Positions 61,501-64,000 of a stretch of DNA of 64,000 bases are shown one piece after another. The notes under the pieces are model-generated. The model was given only the letters and a program-made list of their open reading frames with translations. It did no database searches and had not been told where the DNA came from. The stretch covers positions 2,344,517 through 2,408,516 of the forward strand of contig NC_090956.1 in NCBI RefSeq assembly GCF_040807025.1, given 5' to 3'. The stretch's first letter is position 1; each line of letters starts with the position of its first letter. This DNA is from Struthio camelus (lineage: Eukaryota > Chordata > Aves > Struthioniformes > Struthionidae). A program made the position numbers and the translations under genes.

Positions 61501-63845
61501 CCTCTGCTCTGAAAATGGCATTTGTGGAAAAGGTGAAGTTGTTTTTGTCTTCGAGGTGTTGTAGGTTAGCAAAGGCCCAGTGACTTAGGGCTGAGAACGC
61601 TGGTGGTTACCTGAGGCCAGGCATCGGCACACGTGCACACCCAGTCCATGTTCCCTTTGGGCTGTCATTGCTAACCAGAGGGTGCAGCAGAGATGGGCGT
61701 CTCGAGTCCCTGTTGCTGTGCCTGTATAGACGTCCTTGGCTGCCAGCCACCACGCCTATGCCGAGCCTCTTTAGGCCAGTGTCAGGAAAGACATAGCTGC
61801 TCTGTAGGGTAGTCGTAGAAACTACTCCCTGCTGACTTGAAAATATGCCTTCAGGGAAAAGTCATTTCCAGAGTTTGGAGTGAGAACATATAAGAAGCAA
61901 AGGCAACTCAGAAAGGCCCTTTTAGGGCAGACTGATCTTCTAGCAGTGTTCTATTTTGCTTCCCCCATGTGACTTTGTAGGATTTGGACGTCTTTTGGTC
62001 CTTTTACTGGCCATGATTTTAGTCTTCAAGTTGGCATGTGCAGCATTCAAGTTTGCTGCTGTTCAGTCTCCCTCTGCCAGGAAAGACTCTGACCTGTGCT
62101 TGGCACCTGGGACCTTGTCTCAAGCTTGTCCTGGGGCAGCTAGCTGTGAGGGTTCTGTGCCAAGCTTTAGGGATTGCTTTATACTGTGCCCTTCAGCAAG
62201 CGGAGATGTTTGGTTTGGCAGAGAGGGAAGAAGTGCCAGCCTTTCTGGCCTGTCACACATTTTTAGGGGATAGAGCCAGGAGCTGGGAAACTCTGATACA
62301 GGCAAGGTTGTTCCCAGTCAGGGCCCCAGGTATTAGCTCCAAGCGGCTCTCAGTCTGACAGATATGTCAAACAGGAAATATTTCATAGCATTAGGTTTCT
62401 GAGACATGCCCACGTGATCAGCAGGGGAATTTGCCTGGCCTTTCCAATTCTTCATTTCTTCCCCAACAGTTGTTTATTTTAGCCGTAGGGTTTGAATTAT
62501 ATGTACTTTTTTAGATTTCTTCCACTGTAGGCCACCCTACTGACCTGGTTAAGTACATCCCTGATGCTCTGGCCAGTTACATTCCAAAATCATTGCTTGT
62601 TTTTGGGGAAGAGAAGCCTAATATTCAGGATCTCAATCAGAAAACTTGGACTCGAGAACAGGTAATATGCTAGCAGTTTGTTTCCTTCATACCCCTCAGT
62701 GTCAGCCTTCGACACTGTAGGGGTGTAAGTCCACTCTGCAAATCTGTCTGAAAGTATAGCTGAGTGTTGCAGAAGAGCTTGGTAAACCGTTGACTCTCTT
62801 CGACTTTGCTCCACAGGCTGCCATGTTTTTCAGCGATGTGATAAAGACAGAGCCTGATTTCAGCAGGTAGCATTTTTCTTCTCTCCTTCCATTTTCCATG
62901 TTTGCTGATCCTTTGTCGCATGCGGCAATCCCACCACATGTATTCCGTAGCAAGAGACAGGAAATACCATGCAAACCTGAACACAGACGGGTAGCATCAA
63001 GGTGTACCAGAGTGTGAGCTGCAAAATGTATCCATAAGGCCAACGTACATCTTAAAACAATGCTGCTAGCTTGGACTGTGCTTGGAATCCTTGCTTCTAA
63101 CTCTGTGGAAGGCATTTCTAATTGGAGAACATGTCAATCTTACACAGTGCTATTCCAGGGGTTACAATCTAGTGAGAATGATTTGTCTCTTTTGCCAGCT
63201 CTTGTATCTGTGATGAAAAATGATGCAAACAATGAAATATAGCTGGGAAAAACAATGGAATCGACATCCGCGTCATGTTAATGTCACAGTAGAAGCCTCT
63301 CCATATAAAAACCAAATAATGTTTTAAGGACTTTTCCCTGAGCTGTTCCAGCCTGTCAAAGCTGTGTTCTGTGATGAGGATCTGCACAGCTCCCCTTCAG
63401 TTTTGAAGGATGGCATTTGTTGAAAACAGAGAGAGGCAGACTGATTAAATCAGGGTTCAGCAATACTACCTGGGGGAGGGGGGCAGGCTGTCCTTGCCTT
63501 TCAGCTTCCAGTACAAATCTGCAGATTGTGTTTATGCGGCCAGTGATGGCTTCTTGAGTTCCCACATATGTCAAGACTAGTGATTTTGAGAGGATGGAGT
63601 TTGGAGAACTTCAGGCTTTGAGACGAGGGGAAGTATATGCTTGTAAAATTTGTTTATTACAAATGTGATCAATATTGATTTTTCCTTCTGACGTCCCTGT
63701 GATTTGCTCTGTTTGGATGTTCAGGCTTTCCCAGTCTGTCCTCCAAGGCTTCACATGTGCAGCTGCCAATGAGATGGAAACGGAAAGTTTTCAGCAGCTG
63801 GCCAAAGTCATGAAGCAGAAGAATGTCAGCCTAGGAGAAGATGAG
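49557..63845 (+). CDS. MSLN: Mesothelin-family gene (probable long MSLN), 3' end off window
   Basis: Sixteen exons chain in phase to 1,809 nt (603 open codons): 49557-49599, 53821-53861, 54462-54483, 54588-54615, 55343-55427, 56537-56698, 57199-57401, 57824-57915, 58861-58991, 59594-59715, 60133-60307, 61030-61245, 61362-61532, 62515-62661, 62817-62866 and 63725-63845. The N-terminus is a signal peptide; the rest is mesothelin/stereocilin/otoancorin superhelical repeats such as CYLSPSAVSNLSRDEAL and ALGQAAVGLSVSQIE. The last exon (ESFQQLAKVMKQKNVSLGED) resembles the start of mature mammalian mesothelin (LAQKNVKLS). If so, this protein has a long N-terminal extension and the GPI-anchored mesothelin part lies off the right edge. 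Mesothelin is a cell-surface glycoprotein. Synteny with CIAO3 supports MSLN over STRC or OTOA. Exons from 55343 on are firm; the first four are inferred. Confidence 0.8.
49600..53820 (+). other. MSLN: MSLN-like intron 1
   Basis: About 4.2 kb with no other exon or element supported. It includes a fragment of old repeat near 52262-52300. Confidence 0.5.
53821..53861 (+). CDS. MSLN: MSLN-like exon 2
   Basis: Acceptor CATTGTCTTCCAG and donor GTAAGA; 41 nt, phase 1 to 0. It reads WLAAAATSSGTYP after a shared Gly, completing the signal peptide. Confidence 0.55.
54462..54483 (+). CDS. MSLN: MSLN-like exon 3 (22-nt microexon)
   Basis: Very strong acceptor (CTCTCTTTCACCCTGTCTAG) and donor GTGAGT. 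It reads CLSSPVN, phase 0 to 1. Accepted on splice-site strength and phase. Confidence 0.45.
54588..54615 (+). CDS. MSLN: MSLN-like exon 4 (28-nt microexon)
   Basis: Acceptor after a long T run ending GAGGGAATCAG, donor GTATGT. In phase 1 to 2 it reads AVVCASVK. This is the only acceptor here that keeps frame with the firm exon at 55343. Confidence 0.4.
55343..55427 (+). CDS. MSLN: MSLN-like exon 5
   Basis: Acceptor CTTTTTCCTCACCAG and donor GTACTG; 85 nt, phase 2 to 0. It reads VTQEMLLEIAHGQASPCN then LTFGQYACAQ, a typical helix and Cys segment of the family with an N-glycosylation sequon (NLT). Confidence 0.75.
56537..56698 (+). CDS. MSLN: MSLN-like exon 6 (0-0 type)
   Basis: Acceptor TTCCTTTTTCAG and donor GTAGGC; 162 nt. 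It reads SAWLQDLKDDFLISLYSCLS then FFSKYDANKLVAALTTFSQQ. Confidence 0.85.
57199..57401 (+). CDS. MSLN: MSLN-like exon 7 (0-2 type)
   Basis: Acceptor GTCTTGCCTTCAG and donor GTAAGT; 203 nt. It reads FSHVPLSQEWSMIFTNGLW, QVPDIDSPPVLFQWVHEGLQ and VFACLRAKNVLCRTFQK. Confidence 0.85.
57824..57915 (+). CDS. MSLN: MSLN-like exon 8 (2-1 type)
   Basis: Acceptor ATCTTTCTTTAG and donor GTAAAT; 92 nt. It reads VTALNGIYSNLPVEEQRNLY then NGIKYYLIQD. Paired with the minus-strand exon at 16145. Confidence 0.85.
58861..58991 (+). CDS. MSLN: MSLN-like exon 9 (1-0 type)
   Basis: Acceptor GCCTGTTTTGCAG and donor GTAAGT; 131 nt. It reads CYSAAIPGLNSTAWFENYLG then SFMEHATVGDLQLFADEST. Paired with the minus-strand exon at 13304; contains an NST sequon. 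Confidence 0.88.
59594..59715 (+). CDS. MSLN: MSLN-like exon 10
   Basis: Acceptor CACTTATCAG and donor GTACGG; 122 nt, phase 0 to 2. It reads LQQFARDPVNIQMVSNLTL then LRATAVYYTLLLTSGPSFPL. Confidence 0.82.
60133..60307 (+). CDS. MSLN: MSLN-like exon 11
   Basis: Acceptor CTCCCACCTGCAG and donor GTAACG; 175 nt, phase 2 to 0. It reads LPDRFVCYLSPSAVSNLSRD, EALSLAQRISKNCPTNLTH and ERAHSSSLTTEELQ. The CYLSPSAVSNL string is strongly family-like. Confidence 0.88.
61030..61245 (+). CDS. MSLN: MSLN-like exon 12
   Basis: Acceptor ACCTTTTCAG and donor GTACAA; 216 nt, phase 0 to 0. It reads VASTLVRKFERFPPAILRAL, GQAAVGLSVSQIENSISGKD and GWNAEQSSSIINKLLSSGYQ, a stereocilin/otoancorin-type repeat. Confidence 0.9.
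61300..61317 (+). repeat. A18 homopolymer in a short intron
   Basis: Eighteen A within the 116-bp intron between MSLN-like exons 12 and 13. Confidence 0.95.
61362..61532 (+). CDS. MSLN: MSLN-like exon 13
   Basis: Acceptor CATTGCTTTTCAG and donor GTGAAG; 171 nt, phase 0 to 0. It reads IPDGQSLAKLGSLVAGLNSS, LLQSLPPKVILEAIKLPEFA and MVTLPSALKMAFVEK. Confidence 0.88.
62515..62661 (+). CDS. MSLN: MSLN-like exon 14
   Basis: Acceptor GTACTTTTTTAG and donor GTAATA; 147 nt, phase 0 to 0. It reads ISSTVGHPTDLVKYIPDALA then SYIPKSLLVFGEEKPNIQDL. Confidence 0.85.
62817..62866 (+). CDS. MSLN: MSLN-like exon 15
   Basis: Acceptor TTTGCTCCACAG and donor GTAGCA; 50 nt, phase 0 to 2. It reads AAMFFSDVIKTEPDFS. 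Confidence 0.8.
63725..63845 (+). CDS. MSLN: MSLN-like exon 16
   Basis: Acceptor TGGATGTTCAG and donor GTCAGT; 121 nt, phase 2 to 0. It reads LSQSVLQGFTCAAANEMETE then SFQQLAKVMKQKNVSLGEDE. The gene continues past the window. Confidence 0.85.
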
Positions 63846-64000
63846 GTCAGTTTCCATATGCTAAAATGCAATTTTTGATCTTGTCATGAAGGCGGTAATC
63901 AGGATCATTCATCTAGAACTCGAGCACTTCCTGTTTATGGGACTAGAACCAAAGGGACTGGTCCTTGGTCTCTATCCCATGGCTCTGAATTTCTCTGAAG

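Noticed and set aside
1-64000. CRISPR arrays, phage, operons, toxin-antitoxin or other microbial systems
   Set aside because: The window is vertebrate with spliced genes; no direct-repeat/spacer arrays or ribosome-binding-site-led gene runs are present.

Overview
This is vertebrate nuclear DNA, not microbial. Genes are split into short exons with GT-AG introns, promoters are CpG islands, and there are old CR1-type LINE remnants. The CR1 remnants and compact gene spacing suggest a sauropsid, most likely a bird; a crocodilian or turtle cannot be excluded from sequence alone.

Left (1-10,239, minus strand): nine exons of CIAO3 (NARFL/IOP1), a cytosolic iron-sulfur protein assembly factor. They encode residues 1 to about 323, with all visible cluster cysteines intact (Cys24, 71, 74, 77, 190, 246). 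The 3' exons lie off the left edge. Exon 1 sits in a CpG island at about 9.94-10.72 kb.

Middle-left (9,395-29,438): a nearly identical tandem segmental duplication. Unit 1 (9,395-19,435) holds the CIAO3 promoter and exon 1, a GT-rich spacer, and a run of mesothelin-family exons on the minus strand. Unit 2 (19,436-28,111) repeats this without 1,362 bp of spacer. Unit 3 (28,112-29,438) is only the CIAO3 promoter and exon 1 plus the start of the spacer. CIAO3 exon 1 therefore occurs three times, and two blocks of mesothelin-like exons are trapped between the copies. Both blocks share a TGA in their 5'-most exon, and block 2 has a further TAG. A likely signal-peptide exon of this minus-strand gene survives outside the duplication at 30,683-30,740.

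Middle (29.4-49.5 kb): no gene supported apart from that exon; two CR1-like remnants and simple repeats.

Right (49.6-63.8 kb, plus strand): sixteen phase-consistent exons (603 open codons) of a mesothelin-family gene that runs off the right edge, probably a long MSLN. From memory, CIAO3 and MSLN are also neighbours on human 16p13.3, so the order CIAO3(-) to MSLN(+) looks like conserved synteny. The plus gene and the minus blocks share an exon cassette with the same splice phases, so they are paralogs.

All exon calls come from reading frames, splice sites, phase arithmetic and recalled family motifs. No alignment or database search was run. The duplication could be real or an assembly duplication.
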